Notes under the pieces: generated by a model
What the model was told of the DNA's origin: nothing
The model's database searches: none
What the model saw: only the letters and a program-made list of their open reading frames with translations
Position numbers and translations under genes: made by a program
In this document: one piece after another, positions 18,206 to 26,570 of the stretch
Layout of the letters: each line of letters begins with the position of its first letter
Numbering within the stretch: the first letter of the stretch is position 1
Source of the DNA: Bog-159 sp963707465
Lineage (GTDB): Bacteria > Acidobacteriota > Terriglobia > Bryobacterales > Bryobacteraceae
Direction: 5' to 3'
Assembly (NCBI GenBank): GCA_963707465.1
Contig: CAVPQK010000013.1
Span: forward strand, 496,001-560,000
DNA length: 64,000 nucleotides

Positions 18206-19162
18206 ATGGCGAAGAATTTCAAGGAGCTTTCCGAGGAGGAAATCCTGGCGCTGGCCGTATCGCTCGAAGAGGAGGACGGCCGCATTTACGGCGACTTCGT
18301 GGACGGCTTGCGCGAGAGCTATCCGGCCACGGCGAAAATGTTCGAGGAGATGCAAGAGCAGGAGAACGGGCATCGCCGCGCGTTGATCGATATCTTCCGG
18401 CAGCGTTTTGGGGAGCACATTCCGCTGATCCGGCGGCAGGACGTGAGAGGCTTCGTGACCCGCCGGCCGGTGTGGCTGGTGCGGCCGCTGGGCATCAACG
18501 TGGTGCGCAAGCAGGCCGAAATCATGGAACTGGAAACCCGCCAGTTTTACGAGAAGGCGCAGGAACGGGTGACCGATGCGTCTACGCGGAAGCTGCTCGG
18601 CGACCTGGCGGAGATGGAACGCCAGCACCAGGCGGCGGCGGAATCGATGGAGCAGAGCCTCACCAGCAGCGTGCGGGAGCAGGAGGATGCCGTCAGCCGA
18701 CGCCTGTTCGTGCTACAGATCGTTCAGCCCGGGCTGGCCGGCCTGATGGATGGTTCGGTCTCGACGCTGGCTCCCTTATTCGCGGCGGCTTTCGCGACGC
18801 AGAAAAGCCACGACGCCTTTTTGGTCGGCCTGGCCGCCTCGGTGGGCGCGGGAATCTCCATGGGCTTCGCCGAAGCGCTCTCGGACGATGGATCGCTGAC
18901 CGGCCGCGGGCATCCCTGGGTGCGGGGAGTGGTCTGCGGGCTGATGACCACCGCCGGCGGTATCGGACATACGCTGCCGTTTCTGCTGCCCAATTTTCAC
19001 ATTGCATTTACGGCCGCGGTGCTGGTGGTGGCGGTGGAGTTGGCCTCGATCAGTTACATCCGGCATCGCTACATGGACAGCCCGCTGCTAACGGCGGCGC
19101 TGCAAGTGGTGGTGGGAGGCGTGCTGGTGTTTCTGGCGGGGGTGTTGATTGGAAGTAGCTGA
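18206..19162 (+). CDS. MbfA-like membrane-bound ferritin / VIT1 iron transporter
   Basis: A 318-aa protein with two parts. Residues about 5-160 form a ferritin/rubrerythrin-like four-helix domain with candidate iron ligands in EEEDGRIYGDF, EEMQEQENGHRRAL, ELETRQFYEKA and EMERQHQA. Residues about 175-318 form a VIT1/CCC1-type membrane domain (GLMDGSVSTLAPLFAAAFA, VGLAASVGAGISMGFAEALSD, then three hydrophobic helices). In proteobacterial MbfA this combination exports iron and protects against peroxide; the same role is inferred here. ATG 18206 is preferred to TTG 18194 because GGGAG precedes it. A repeat that forms a hairpin follows the stop directly. Confidence 0.85.
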   Translation: MAKNFKELSEEEILALAVSLEEEDGRIYGDFVDGLRESYPATAKMFEEMQEQENGHRRALIDIFRQRFGEHIPLIRRQDVRGFVTRRPVWLVRPLGINVVRKQAEIMELETRQFYEKAQERVTDASTRKLLGDLAEMERQHQAAAESMEQSLTSSVREQEDAVSRRLFVLQIVQPGLAGLMDGSVSTLAPLFAAAFATQKSHDAFLVGLAASVGAGISMGFAEALSDDGSLTGRGHPWVRGVVCGLMTTAGGIGHTLPFLLPNFHIAFTAAVLVVAVELASISYIRHRYMDSPLLTAALQVVVGGVLVFLAGVLIGSS

Positions 19163-19169
19163 GAAGAGA

Positions 19170-19270
19170 GGAGTCAGAAGACAGGAGACAGAAGTCAGGA
19201 GACAGAAGACAGAATGCCGCGCGGCGAGTGCGGCATTTATTCTGACTTCTGACTCCTGACTTCTGACTCC
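19170..19270. repeat. GTCAGAAGAC-type repeat in inverted arrangement with central hairpin
   Basis: The left arm (19170-19212) is a run of GTCAGAAGACAGGAGACAGA-type units. The right arm (about 19239-19270) is the complementary ATTCTGACTTCTGACTCCTG-type run. Between them AATGCCGC (19213-19220) and GCGGCATT (19230-19237) form a perfect 8-bp stem with a nine-base loop. It lies between convergent genes (mbfA-like and DUF192) and could act as a two-way terminator. The right arm encodes the C-terminus of the DUF192 protein. Confidence 0.8.
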
Positions 19271-19611
19271 TTTTCCACTATCTCCAACTGATCCCCGGGT
19301 TGGGTCCCGCTGGCGGCCACCGCGCCGGCAGGCAATTCCAGGATCGAATGCGCGGTGAGGCAGGCGGAAAGCCTCCAAGGGACCATGCGGTGACGGACCT
19401 TGCGCACTTTCTTGTTTCGATCCAGGTAGACCAGGTCGATGGCGAATTTCATGAAGAAGCTGTGCACGGATTCGCATGGGACAATCCACAGGCCCTGGCC
19501 GGGGTCCAGACGGTCGTGCTTGAGCAGGCCCGTGCGGCGCTTTTCGCTGGTGTCAGCGAGTTCGGCGGCGTCCGCCAGGATGGTGTTGCGGGTCTGGTTG
19601 CGAACGAGCAT
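19237..19611 (-). CDS. DUF192 family protein
   Basis: A 124-aa DUF192 protein from ATG 19611 (an in-frame TTG lies six bases upstream). Family marks are TSEKRRTGLLKHDRLDPGQG, HSFFMKFAIDLVYLDRNKKV and AHSILELPAGAVAASGTQPG. Members are small periplasmic or cytoplasmic proteins of unknown biochemical role; no signal peptide is seen here. The family fold should end near LEIVE. The last residues (KESEVRSQKSE) and the stop are read from the GTCAGAAG repeat, so the natural 3' end has been replaced or extended. It is divergent from the AddB-like gene, with a 58-base gap. Confidence 0.8.
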   Translation of the reverse strand: MLVRNQTRNTILADAAELADTSEKRRTGLLKHDRLDPGQGLWIVPCESVHSFFMKFAIDLVYLDRNKKVRKVRHRMVPWRLSACLTAHSILELPAGAVAASGTQPGDQLEIVEKESEVRSQKSE

Positions 19612-19669
19612 TTGCAAGATTTCTTATAGCACGAAACCGCGAGGGAGTGGATGAATTAATCTGGAAGCA

Positions 19670-22300
19670 ATGCTACTATTGACCGGCCCGGCCGGGTCGG
19701 GTAAGACCTCCCGCATCCTGGAGCGGTTTCGCGACGCTTTGCGGCGGCGGGATTCCGGCGTGCGGCTACTCACTCCCACGGCCACTATGGCGCAGCACCT
19801 GCAAAACCAGGTGGCGCGCGAGGGGTTCGTCTTTCGTCCCGGTATGATCCAGACGTTGTCGCGGTTCGTGGATGCACTGGCCGGGGAGGCGCCGCAGGTT
19901 TCCGAACCGCTGTTCTATCTCGTGGTGGAAAGGGCCGCCATGCGCGTGAACCGGCCCGAGTTTGCGCGGGTGGCCGGAATGCCGGGGTTTTGCGCGGCCC
20001 TGGCGCGAACGATGGGGGAGTTTTCGTCGGCTGGATGCGATGCGGAGCGGCTGGCCGTCAGTATGGCGCGGAGGGGCATCGCGGCGCCGCTGGGCGAGGC
20101 CTTTCTGGCGGTCTATCGGGAAGTGGAAAGCGAACTGCGCCGCCGCGGGCTGGCGATGCGCTCGCAGCGGCTGGCGCATGCCGCGGAACGGATCGCGCGC
20201 GAGGGGCTGCCGGCGATCCATACGATCTGGCTGGATGGATTTTATGCGCTGCCCGATCCGGAGTTGGCTGTCATCGGCGCTATGTGCGGTCATGCGGACG
20301 TGACGATTACGTTGCCCACTGCGGGGCTCACCGCGCCCACGCGCGACCGGTTGCTTGGGATGGGACTTATAGAAGAGGCGTGCGGCTGGGAGCAGAAGCC
20401 AGCGCGCATCGAGCTTTGCGCGGCGCCCTCGATCGAGCGTGAGGCAGACGAGATCGCGCGCCGCATACTGGAGCAGGCGGCCGCGGGCAGGATGTTCCGC
20501 GAGATGGGCGTGATCGTGCGGAGCCCGGAGATTTACGAGCCGGTGCTGCGCGCGATATTCGATCGCTTCGGCATTCCGGCGCGGTTTTACTTCGATGGCG
20601 ATCTGTTGAGCCACGCGTTGGCGCGCTTCCTGGCGGGAACCATGGGTGCGATGCTCGGCGGATGGGACCACGAGAAAACGCTGGCGGCCATCCGGCTGGC
20701 GCCTGGAATCGAGTGCGACGAGTTCGATTTCGCGGTGCGGGGGAAGATGCCAGGCAAAGGGTTGGCCACGCTCCAGGGCTTGGCGTCGGGCGAGGTTTTG
20801 GGGCTGCTTCAATCGTTCGAGGAGTTGGAAGCATGGCTGGAGCTTTCAATCCCCCCGTTTGAGTGGGCGGACCGGCTGAAGAGACTGCGTGAGCTGTTTG
20901 CGCCGAAGCAGCCGGAGCCAGGCGATTATCAGGCCGCCGAGATCGCGCGTAGCCAGGTTGCGGTACGGGACCGTTTCGATGGCGCGATGGAGGAGGCGGC
21001 GCGGGCGCTGGGAGAGCGGCCAGTTCCATTGGGCGAGTTTTGGCGCACGGCGAAATCGGTGCTGCGGCTGACGCCGCTGCGGGCCAACGACGGCCGCCGG
21101 AACGTGGTGCACGTGCTGGGCGCGCACGAAGCGCGGCAGTGGCGGCTACCAGTCATCTTCGTTTGCGGGTTGGTGGAAAAGCAATTTCCGAAGTTTCCCA
21201 CGCAGGACCCATTCTTTCCGGAGGGGGCGCGCGCGCAGTTGAAACAGGCGGGCATCCGGTTGCGGACCGCCGCGGATTTCGAAGCCGAAGAGCGGTTCCT
21301 GTTCGATTGGGCTGTGACGCGCGCCACCGAGTCATTGACCCTGACCTACCCGCAATCCGACTCGGGCGGGCAACAGAATCTTCCGTCTTTGTACCTCGAA
21401 AGCGTCGCGGCGGAAGAAAGCCGGTGGCACGCGGTTTTGCCGCAACGCGGGGTCTCGAGCCGGCCGGCGCGGCCGCAAGCGGTAATCGCAGCGCCCGACC
21501 TGACCGCGTACTTGTCTGCGCGGCATCAGGCGATCAGCCCCAGTTCGCTCGAGTCGTATTTGCAATGTGCGTTCCAGTTCTTCGGGCGCTACACCATGCA
21601 CTTCGATGCCGCTCCCGTGCGGCCGGAAAAGCGCCTCGATTTCCTGACGCAGGGATCCATCGTGCATGGCGTGCTGGCCGCTTACATGGGCGATCCGCGG
21701 CCTCTCGACAAAGTCTTCGAGGACGTTTTCGAGCAGGCGTGCGAGAAGGGCCACGTGCTGCCCGGTTACCGAACGGAAGCCTGCCGCGAACGCATGTGGG
21801 CCGACGTCCGCGCGCTGGTGGAAGATCCCGAGTGGACGACGGAAGACTGTGAAATACGCACCGAACAGAAATTCCGGTATGCGCTGAGCACGGACGCGGA
21901 AATCAGCGGGCGGATCGACCGCATCGACGTTGGCCGCGACGGCGCGAAAGTAATCGACTACAAATACAGCGGCGCGCAGAATACCAAGAACCTCGCGACG
22001 AATGCGAATGTGCTGCAGCCGCAGCTCTATATGCTGGCTCTGGAGCGTTTTTTCGGTCTGCGTCCCGAGGGCATGTCGTACTGGGGCTTGAAGGGCGGCA
22101 TCCGGCGGACGCCGTGGCGGCCATTCGATCCGGCGCAGGCCGTCGACGCCGCGCTGCGCGCCGTGGGCGAGATTCGCGCGGGCCGCGTGGAGCCGCATCC
22201 CGCCGATCCGGACAAATGCCGCTTTTGCGACTATCGTGATGTCTGCCGGTTCGTGGCGGCGGCTCCCGCGCTCGCCGAGGGAGCGTCAACGTGGGATTGA
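19670..22300 (+). CDS. addB: AddB-like helicase/nuclease subunit (PD-(D/E)XK, Fe-S)
   Basis: An 876-aa protein resembling AddB/RexB of the AddAB double-strand-break resection complex. Walker A GPAGSGKTS lies at residues 6-14. The middle is an inactive-helicase-like region, with VVHVLGAHEARQW and VIFVCGLVEKQFPKF. The C-terminal nuclease has SPSSLESYLQCAFQFF, RIDRIDVGRDGAKVIDYKYS and QPQLYMLAL. A cysteine near residue 632 and a CxxC(x5)C set at 850, 853 and 859 match the iron-sulphur clamp of AddB nucleases. It overlaps the start of the addA-like gene by ten bases, the usual addB-addA order. Proposed role: end processing for RecA-dependent repair. Confidence 0.82.
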   Translation: MLLLTGPAGSGKTSRILERFRDALRRRDSGVRLLTPTATMAQHLQNQVAREGFVFRPGMIQTLSRFVDALAGEAPQVSEPLFYLVVERAAMRVNRPEFARVAGMPGFCAALARTMGEFSSAGCDAERLAVSMARRGIAAPLGEAFLAVYREVESELRRRGLAMRSQRLAHAAERIAREGLPAIHTIWLDGFYALPDPELAVIGAMCGHADVTITLPTAGLTAPTRDRLLGMGLIEEACGWEQKPARIELCAAPSIEREADEIARRILEQAAAGRMFREMGVIVRSPEIYEPVLRAIFDRFGIPARFYFDGDLLSHALARFLAGTMGAMLGGWDHEKTLAAIRLAPGIECDEFDFAVRGKMPGKGLATLQGLASGEVLGLLQSFEELEAWLELSIPPFEWADRLKRLRELFAPKQPEPGDYQAAEIARSQVAVRDRFDGAMEEAARALGERPVPLGEFWRTAKSVLRLTPLRANDGRRNVVHVLGAHEARQWRLPVIFVCGLVEKQFPKFPTQDPFFPEGARAQLKQAGIRLRTAADFEAEERFLFDWAVTRATESLTLTYPQSDSGGQQNLPSLYLESVAAEESRWHAVLPQRGVSSRPARPQAVIAAPDLTAYLSARHQAISPSSLESYLQCAFQFFGRYTMHFDAAPVRPEKRLDFLTQGSIVHGVLAAYMGDPRPLDKVFEDVFEQACEKGHVLPGYRTEACRERMWADVRALVEDPEWTTEDCEIRTEQKFRYALSTDAEISGRIDRIDVGRDGAKVIDYKYSGAQNTKNLATNANVLQPQLYMLALERFFGLRPEGMSYWGLKGGIRRTPWRPFDPAQAVDAALRAVGEIRAGRVEPHPADPDKCRFCDYRDVCRFVAAAPALAEGASTWD

Positions 22301-25300
22301 CACGCAGCCAGTTGGAGGCGGTCGCCGTGGAAGACATGCCTCGCGACACTTGCGTAGTGGCGGGGCCGGGGTCGGGCAAGACCACGGTCCTGGTTGAATA
22401 CTTCAAGCGACTGGTCGAGAGCGGCGTGGACCCGCTGCGCATTTTGGCCATCACCTTTACCGATAAAGCCGCCAGCAATATGCGCGACAAACTGGCGCAC
22501 GCGTTTCGCGAGAGGGCGGAGATCCGGGGCAGGCTGGAACGCGCGTATGTTTCGACGGTGCACGGGTTCTGCGCCCGATTGTTGAAGGAGAACGCCGTCT
22601 TCGCGGGAATCGATCCGGATTTTTACGTGATGGACGAACGGGAGTCGCTGCGCGAGCGGCGCCAGTCAGTCCAAGACGTGCTGGACGAAATGCTGCAAGA
22701 GCAGCCGGACCGCATGCGGGCGCTGATGCGCTCGCTGGCGGCCAACGACGCGGGCGCGGAGGTGTTGGACGCGTATGACGCGATGCGGGCGGCGGGCGTG
22801 AGGGTTGGCGATCTGTCGGGATTTGCCGTTCCCCGCCAAGTGGAAATCGCCGCAGCGCTGGAAGAAGTGCGAAACCTGCGCCCGGCGGGCTGGAAATTCG
22901 ACCAACTGGCGCACCTGCACGAGGCGCAGGACTGGGCGGCGCGCATCGCGGCGGCTTTGCGGGAGGGACCGGAAGCGACGCTGCGGGCCATGCGTTCGTT
23001 TACCTGCAAATTACCGAAGCTGCAGCGCGGCAGCCACGCGTCCAATCTGCTGAAGTCGCTTAAGGACGAACTGCTTCCAGAACTGGAATATGCACTGATC
23101 GGCGCGTATTATGCCGCCGATCGGGCTACGATTTTCGCCCTGTTCGCGGGCTTCGACAGCCTGTACCGCAAGCGCAAGCGGCAACTGGGCGCGCTTGATT
23201 ACGACGATTTGGAAGAGGGCGCGGTGCGGCTGCTGGAGGAGCATCCGGATGTCCGGCGCCGCCTCGAAAACCAATTCGACCAGGTGCTGATGGACGAGTT
23301 CCAGGACACGAATGGCCGACAGGCGAGGCTGCTGGAACTGCTTCGTCCGCCGGACCGCTTTTACGCCGTGGGCGATATCAACCAGTCGATCTACGGGTTC
23401 CGCCACGCGGAGCCGGGCGTGTTCCGCGGCTATCGCGACGGCATCGCGCGAGATGGCAAACGGCTGGTGGAACTGGTGGAGAACTTCCGCAGCCGCCCGG
23501 AGATACTGCGCGCCGTGGAGGCGGTGGCGGCCGGCGCCGAAGGTGTAGAGGCGCGGCCGCTGGTGGCGGGCTTGGTGTTTCCGGACAAGACCGAACCGCC
23601 GGTGGAGGTGCTGTCGGCGGCGACGCCGGAGTTAGAAGCGGGGTATGTGGCTGCCCGCATTCTGGAGCTGAATCGCGAGTTCCGGGACTTTGCCGTGTTG
23701 GTGCGGAATTCCGAAGTTATCAGTGAGTTCACGCGCGCGTTCGACGAGCGCGGGATTCCTTACCTGGTGAATCGTGGGAAGGGATTTTACGACACGCGCG
23801 AAGTAGTGGACCTGATGCAGATGCTGCGCGTGCTGGTGAATCCACGGGATGAGATCGGCATGGCGGCCGTCGTGCGGTCGCCATTCGTGGAGGCGTCCGA
23901 CGAGGCGCTGCTGCGGCTGAAGCTCTTGGGCAATATTGGAAAAGCGGTGGCGGAATTGACGCCGGATTCGCTGGCCAGTTTCGCTGCGGAGGATGCCTGC
24001 AAACTGGCGCGTTTTCGCGATCAATTGGAGCGATGGCGCACGACGCGGGATTATACGGCCATCGACCAGTTGTTGCTGCGCGCCATCGACGAGTGCGGCT
24101 ACGAGTGCCCGGCAGGGCCGCGCGGGGAGGCGAATATCGAGAAGTTTCTGGCGCAGGCGCGGGCGGCGAGCGGGTGGCAGACGCTGGCGGAATTCGTGGA
24201 GGAGATGGAGATTCTGCGGGAATCCAAGCCGCGCGAGCCGGATGCGCCGCCGGAGGACTCGGCGAACGCGGTGAAAATCATGACGGTACACGCGGCCAAA
24301 GGCTTGGAGTTTCCGGTGGTGTTCCTGGCGGCAATGCACAAGGGCATCGACTCGACTCCGGGGGCGATTGCGTTTTCGCCACGCGTGGGGCTGGGCGCAC
24401 GATGGCATCATCCGCTTTGCCGGGAGGATAAAGACGATGCGTTCCAGCACGCCATCCGCCAGGAGTTGAAGCAGCGCGAAAAGGAAGAGGGCAACCGGCT
24501 GCTGTACGTGGCTATGACGCGCGCTGAAGAGCACCTGGTCATGTCGTTTGTGGACAATGGGAAAAAGCCACAGAATTGGGCGGCCATCGTCTCCGAACGA
24601 TTGCCGGTGCGATCGATCACCGAGGGTCCTCTGCGGCTAGTGCCGATAGCGCGCGACGAGGCGGCTGCGTCCGCCGAGTTTCTGCCGCGGCCGGCGCTGA
24701 CCGGGCAGCACGACTCGCAAGCCAATATCACGTCGATCGCCATGTTTGCCGATTGCCCGCGGCGCTATTACCTATCGCGCTACGTGGGGTTCGAGCCGAC
24801 AAGTGGGGCAGGCTCTCAGCCTGCAACGGCCTCTCAGGCCGCCCGCCCACCTGCCGACTTATTTGGCCAACAGGTGCATGCGCTGCTGGCCGGAGCGGCG
24901 GTCGAATTGGCGGACCCGGAGGCCGTCAAGCTGGCGGACCTGTTTCGCAAGAGCGCATTGGGACGGCGCGCCGCGGCCGCCGCCACAGTCGAGCGCGAAT
25001 TCGATTTCCTGATGGAACTTGAGGACCTGGTGCTGCGCGGGCAGATCGACCTGTGGTTCGAAGAGCGCGGCAAAACCGTGCTGGTGGACTACAAGACCGA
25101 TCGGGTGAGCGCGGCTGAAGCGGCGGCCCGCGCGGAACAATACGCGGTGCAGTTGCGGCTGTATGCGCTGGCGCTGGAGCGTCTGAACGGGCGTGCGCCG
25201 GATGAGGCTTACGTCTATTTCCTGCGGCCGAACGTGGCGCTGGCGATCGACCTGCGGCCTTCACTGTTCGATGCGCCCGAAGCCGCCGTGCGCGAATTTC

Positions 25301-25428
25301 GCGAGGCGCAGGAACGCCAGGATTTCCCGCTGCGCGTGGGCGAACGCTGCCACACGTGCCCACATTTCATGCGGCTGTGCCCCGCGCGGCTTACTTCTGA
25401 CGCTCCCGCCTTTCCCATCCAGGCTTGA
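22291..25428 (+). CDS. addA: AddA-like UvrD-family helicase/nuclease subunit
   Basis: A 1045-aa SF1 helicase with C-terminal nuclease. Walker A is AGPGSGKTT (24-32); motif II is MDEFQDTN (Asp near 335); then DINQSIYGFRHAEP, KIMTVHAAKGLEFPVVFLAA and RLLYVAMTRAEEHLVMS. The PD-(D/E)XK nuclease has GQIDLWFE and VLVDYKTDRVS (about 930-940) and ends CHTCPHFMRLC. GTG 22291 is the start; it overlaps addB, so the two are translationally coupled. About residues 838-852, between the SRYVGFEP block and LFGQQVHALLAG, are encoded by a palindromic repeat inserted in frame. The 3' end overlaps the convergent enolase-family gene by 38 bases. Confidence 0.87.
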   Translation: MGLTRSQLEAVAVEDMPRDTCVVAGPGSGKTTVLVEYFKRLVESGVDPLRILAITFTDKAASNMRDKLAHAFRERAEIRGRLERAYVSTVHGFCARLLKENAVFAGIDPDFYVMDERESLRERRQSVQDVLDEMLQEQPDRMRALMRSLAANDAGAEVLDAYDAMRAAGVRVGDLSGFAVPRQVEIAAALEEVRNLRPAGWKFDQLAHLHEAQDWAARIAAALREGPEATLRAMRSFTCKLPKLQRGSHASNLLKSLKDELLPELEYALIGAYYAADRATIFALFAGFDSLYRKRKRQLGALDYDDLEEGAVRLLEEHPDVRRRLENQFDQVLMDEFQDTNGRQARLLELLRPPDRFYAVGDINQSIYGFRHAEPGVFRGYRDGIARDGKRLVELVENFRSRPEILRAVEAVAAGAEGVEARPLVAGLVFPDKTEPPVEVLSAATPELEAGYVAARILELNREFRDFAVLVRNSEVISEFTRAFDERGIPYLVNRGKGFYDTREVVDLMQMLRVLVNPRDEIGMAAVVRSPFVEASDEALLRLKLLGNIGKAVAELTPDSLASFAAEDACKLARFRDQLERWRTTRDYTAIDQLLLRAIDECGYECPAGPRGEANIEKFLAQARAASGWQTLAEFVEEMEILRESKPREPDAPPEDSANAVKIMTVHAAKGLEFPVVFLAAMHKGIDSTPGAIAFSPRVGLGARWHHPLCREDKDDAFQHAIRQELKQREKEEGNRLLYVAMTRAEEHLVMSFVDNGKKPQNWAAIVSERLPVRSITEGPLRLVPIARDEAAASAEFLPRPALTGQHDSQANITSIAMFADCPRRYYLSRYVGFEPTSGAGSQPATASQAARPPADLFGQQVHALLAGAAVELADPEAVKLADLFRKSALGRRAAAAATVEREFDFLMELEDLVLRGQIDLWFEERGKTVLVDYKTDRVSAAEAAARAEQYAVQLRLYALALERLNGRAPDEAYVYFLRPNVALAIDLRPSLFDAPEAAVREFREAQERQDFPLRVGERCHTCPHFMRLCPARLTSDAPAFPIQA
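24803..24844. repeat. Palindromic repeat inside the addA coding sequence
   Basis: A 42-base element, GTGGGGCAGGCTCTCAGCCT followed by a second palindrome GGCCTCTCAGGCCGCCC. It differs at only two positions from the reverse complement of 47463-47504. It is read in frame as GAGSQPATASQAAR within AddA and adds no stop. Confidence 0.85.
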
Positions 25429-26542
25429 ACAGCGGCAGGTAGTTCTCCTGTTGGTACGGATGCTTCAGGATCTCCTCGATGTTCAGATCGATGCCCAGCC
25501 CGGGCCTGTCGGAGACCTCGATGTAGCCGTCAACCTGGTGCACGGGGTGGGTCACGATCTGACCCTCCCACGGTTCGTTGAACTCGTCGAACAATTCGTG
25601 AATGAAGAAGTTGGGAATGGAGGCGTTAAGCTGCACGCACGCCGCCGAGCAGACCGGCCCCTGCGCGCTGTGCGGCGCGATCATGCCGAAATGCGCGTCC
25701 ACCATGTCGGCGATCTTGCGCGCGGCGAACAGCCCGCCCAGGTTGAGCGGCTCAGGCTGCAGGATGCTCACGACGTCGTGCTTCAGCAGTTCCGCGAACT
25801 GCTGCTTGGTGGACAGACTTTCGCCGGTGGCGATGGGCACCGGACTGCGCCGCGCCACTTCCACCATGGCCGGAATGTTGGTGTGCGCCACGGGCTCTTC
25901 GAACCACGTGGGCCGGAACTGGTGGATGGCTTCGGCGAACTCCACGGCGGTGGAGACATTGAAGCGGCAGTGCGCTTCGATGAGCAGGTCGACCTGCGGC
26001 CCCACGGCATCGCGCACGGCGCGGATGATATCCACGGCGAGATCGAAATCGTAGCGCGACAGGAACCGCCAGCTCGATCCGAACGGGTCGAACTTAAGCG
26101 CCGTATAGCCGCGCGCGGCGACCACTTTGGCCGTCGCGGCGAAGCTCTCCGGCGTGCGCGGGCCGCGATACCAGCCGTTGGCGTAGGCGCGCAGCTTCTC
26201 GTGGCATTGCCCGCCCCACAGGTTGTAGATGGGCTGATTGCAGGCCTTGCCGATGATGTCCCAAAGCGCGATCTCGATGGCGGCCACGGCGCACATGTGG
26301 ATCTGCCCGCCTTCGGTGTACACATCGCGGATGAGGCGCTGGGAGATGGTCTCGACCTGGAAGGGGTCCATCCCGATGACCAGCGGCTTCAGCTCGTGGA
26401 TGGCGGTCTCGACCGTCTTGCCGAAGCAGTTCACGGTGCCTTCACCCACTCCGTGAATGCCTTCGTTGGTGGATACTTTGGCGAATACCCAGTTCTTCCA
26501 GGGATTGCCTGCGATGTATGTGTCGATGGCGGTGATTCTCAT
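25391..26542 (-). CDS. Enolase-superfamily (mandelate racemase / sugar acid dehydratase-like) enzyme
   Basis: A 383-aa protein from ATG 26542, since MRITAIDTYIAG is the usual family start. The capping domain occupies about 1-120. The barrel carries a KxD motif (ALKFDPFG) for the base and three acidic metal-ligand strands: LLIEAHCRFN, TWFEEPVAHTN and IATGESLSTK. A late His lies in IAPHSAQGP. The KxD plus His arrangement and the LLIEAH and APHSAQGP blocks fit galactonate/glucarate-type dehydratases acting on sugar acids; the exact substrate is not determined. It is the last gene of a long minus-strand run, 28 bases after the MBOAT gene, and overlaps addA tail to tail. Confidence 0.85.
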   Translation of the reverse strand: MRITAIDTYIAGNPWKNWVFAKVSTNEGIHGVGEGTVNCFGKTVETAIHELKPLVIGMDPFQVETISQRLIRDVYTEGGQIHMCAVAAIEIALWDIIGKACNQPIYNLWGGQCHEKLRAYANGWYRGPRTPESFAATAKVVAARGYTALKFDPFGSSWRFLSRYDFDLAVDIIRAVRDAVGPQVDLLIEAHCRFNVSTAVEFAEAIHQFRPTWFEEPVAHTNIPAMVEVARRSPVPIATGESLSTKQQFAELLKHDVVSILQPEPLNLGGLFAARKIADMVDAHFGMIAPHSAQGPVCSAACVQLNASIPNFFIHELFDEFNEPWEGQIVTHPVHQVDGYIEVSDRPGLGIDLNIEEILKHPYQQENYLPLFKPGWERRERQK

Positions 26543-26570
26543 CAAGGGGATTGTACAACAAGGAGCCAGG

